From positions 1-8,025 of the forward strand of contig JAJZVE010000193.1 in assembly GCA_021845835.1 (NCBI GenBank): a stretch of 8,025 nucleotides of DNA. The letters run 5' to 3'. This DNA is from Pseudomonadota bacterium (GTDB lineage: Bacteria; Pseudomonadota; Alphaproteobacteria; Acetobacterales; Acetobacteraceae). The translations under genes were made by a program, and so were the position numbers. Positions within the stretch are counted from its first letter, which is position 1. Every line of letters begins with the position of its first letter. The notes under the pieces were generated by a model. That model ran no database searches. It was not told where the DNA came from and worked only from the letters and a program-made list of their open reading frames with translations. Of the stretch, positions 7,248-8,025 are shown piece by piece.

Positions 7248-7265
7248 ATTCACTCTTCTGTGAAT
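7248..7265. promoter_or_regulatory. inverted repeat ATTCAC / GTGAAT
   Basis: Perfect 6-bp arms at 7248-7253 and 7260-7265 around a 6-nt spacer (TCTTCT), ending 26 bp before the GH16-like ATG. Its position fits an operator near the transcription start or a small hairpin in the 5' leader. Six-base arms can occur by chance. Confidence 0.3.
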
Positions 7266-7280
7266 CACTCTATCGTGAGC

Positions 7281-7284
7281 GGAG
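7281..7284 (+). promoter_or_regulatory. ribosome-binding site of the GH16-like gene
   Basis: GGAG is spaced 7 nt before the ATG at 7292. It fixes that ATG as the start and so supports the absence of a signal peptide. Confidence 0.6.
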
Positions 7285-7291
7285 CAAACCT

Positions 7292-8025
7292 ATGAGCGCA
7301 TCTGGGACCTTGGATCTCGCCAATTACACGACGGTCTGGGATCATAATTTCTCTAGCCAACCAAATCTGAATGGCTTCGGGACGGTCTGGGGTGACGTGC
7401 AGGTCCAGAACGGCGCCGCCGTCCTTACCTCCACGGCTGCGAACGGCTGGCCGCAGGCCGGCTTCATGATCACGCCGTCCGGTGCTTCGGCGGGGAACGG
7501 CTACGGCCTCTATTCGATCACGATGTCGCTCAGCGACAACGGCGCGGTGGAAGGGCCGGGTGGCTATGCCTGCCTGTGGCCGTCCACCAACAACTGGCCC
7601 GGCCCCGAGCTCGACCTGGTCGAGAAGCAGGACGCCAGCAGCGGCACCAACGGCTACTCCACGATCCACTGGGCCGGCGCGAACGGGTCGAACCAGTACA
7701 ACCCGACGATGCTTGGCAACATCGACGTGACCCAGGTCCACACCTACGCGATGGACTGGGAGCCGGGGCGGATCACGCTCTACGTCGATGGCCAGGAAAT
7801 CTACACGACCACCCAGAACGTGCCGGCCGACTACGCGGACGGCGGCCAGAACGAGGCGTTCGGCGCGGGCGAGGAGCCGGCCTGGGCGGCATCGCAGCAG
7901 GGCAGCAACACCGCCAACCAGGTGCAGGTTTACGACATCGGCTACTCGGCCTACACGCCGGGGGCGGGCAGCACCAGCACACCGAGCACCGGCGGCGGCA
8001 CCAGCACGCCGGGTACCGGCGGCAC
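7292..8025 (+). CDS. glycoside hydrolase family 16-like protein, 3' end outside the window
   Basis: An open frame of 244 codons that continues past the window end. Residues 10 to about 220 look like a GH16 (laminarinase/endo-beta-glucanase type) jelly-roll. The catalytic signature ELDLVE at 106-111 matches the beta-bulge form ExDxxE, giving nucleophile Glu106, Asp108 and acid/base Glu111. It is preceded by WPSTNNWPGP and followed by the later-strand pattern YAMDWEPGRITLYVDGQEI (152-170), typical of the family. Such enzymes cut beta-1,3 or mixed glucans, or galactans; the substrate is not determinable here. After about residue 223 comes a Gly/Ser/Thr/Pro linker with 9-residue repeats, so more domains probably follow. 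There is no Sec signal peptide at the well-supported start; a linker plus downstream repeats would suit type I secretion, but this is inference. The first 30 codons use many A/T-ending codons, unlike the rest. Confidence 0.82.
   Translation, partial: MSASGTLDLANYTTVWDHNFSSQPNLNGFGTVWGDVQVQNGAAVLTSTAANGWPQAGFMITPSGASAGNGYGLYSITMSLSDNGAVEGPGGYACLWPSTNNWPGPELDLVEKQDASSGTNGYSTIHWAGANGSNQYNPTMLGNIDVTQVHTYAMDWEPGRITLYVDGQEIYTTTQNVPADYADGGQNEAFGAGEEPAWAASQQGSNTANQVQVYDIGYSAYTPGAGSTSTPSTGGGTSTPGTGG
7967..8025 (+). repeat. 27-bp tandem repeat encoding the linker of the GH16-like protein
   Basis: Two full units, 7967-7993 and 7994-8020, encode GSTSTPSTG and GGTSTPGTG. The first five bases of a possible third unit (GGCAC) reach the window end. 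The units are in frame and differ at a handful of bases, so the array probably continues beyond the window and may vary in copy number. Confidence 0.7.

Larger units (their letters stand above)
7013..7291. promoter_or_regulatory. divergent intergenic region between tkt and the GH16-like gene
   Basis: This 279-bp gap separates two genes transcribed away from each other, so it must contain both promoters. The part next to tkt (7013-7120) is GC-rich. The middle (about 7125-7175) is clearly AT-richer, with TAATTAAAT at 7127-7135, and is the most likely promoter core. The part next to the GH16-like gene holds two inverted repeats (listed separately) and three CGTGAG/CTCACG hexamers. I found no -35/-10 pair good enough to name, and no small gene. 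Confidence 0.5.

Overview
This is a GC-rich window of ordinary bacterial chromosome. Codon third positions are dominated by G and C, which produces long antisense shadow ORFs on both strands. The glucose-6-phosphate dehydrogenase (GAGGDLTKR), transketolase (SDGDMMEG) and 2-hydroxyglutarate-oxidase-like proteins resemble alphaproteobacterial versions. I infer an alphaproteobacterium, perhaps Acetobacteraceae, from the look of the proteins and without any database search.

Layout from left to right. (1) 24-1127 (+) is an FAD-dependent oxidoreductase of the L-2-hydroxyglutarate oxidase family. (2) 1236-1460 (+) is a tiny glycine-rich lipoprotein. (3) A strong stem-loop at 1481-1517 separates it from the convergent gene at 1536-2123 (-), which encodes a small secreted RlpA-like double-psi beta-barrel protein. 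(4) 2322-7012 (-) is a tightly packed four-gene block read tkt -> zwf -> gntK -> macrodomain protein, with stop/start overlaps of 11, 4 and 19 bp. (5) 7013-7291 is the divergent intergenic region upstream of tkt and carries two inverted repeats. (6) 7292-8025 (+) is the 5' part of a glycoside hydrolase family 16-like protein that runs off the window; it has no Sec signal peptide and enters a repetitive Gly/Ser/Thr/Pro linker.

How the genes fit together. Zwf starts glucose 6-phosphate on the route to 6-phosphogluconate, and GntK makes 6-phosphogluconate directly from gluconate. Transketolase rearranges pentose phosphates in the non-oxidative branch. The operon therefore feeds the pentose-phosphate and Entner-Doudoroff pathways and supplies NADPH. 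A lactonase (pgl), gnd, edd and eda are not in this window. The last cistron is an ADP-ribose/O-acetyl-ADP-ribose macrodomain hydrolase. Its translational coupling to gntK is the most interesting contextual link here. I found no CRISPR array, tRNA, rRNA, insertion sequence or phage gene, and no convincing evidence of a wholly new system.
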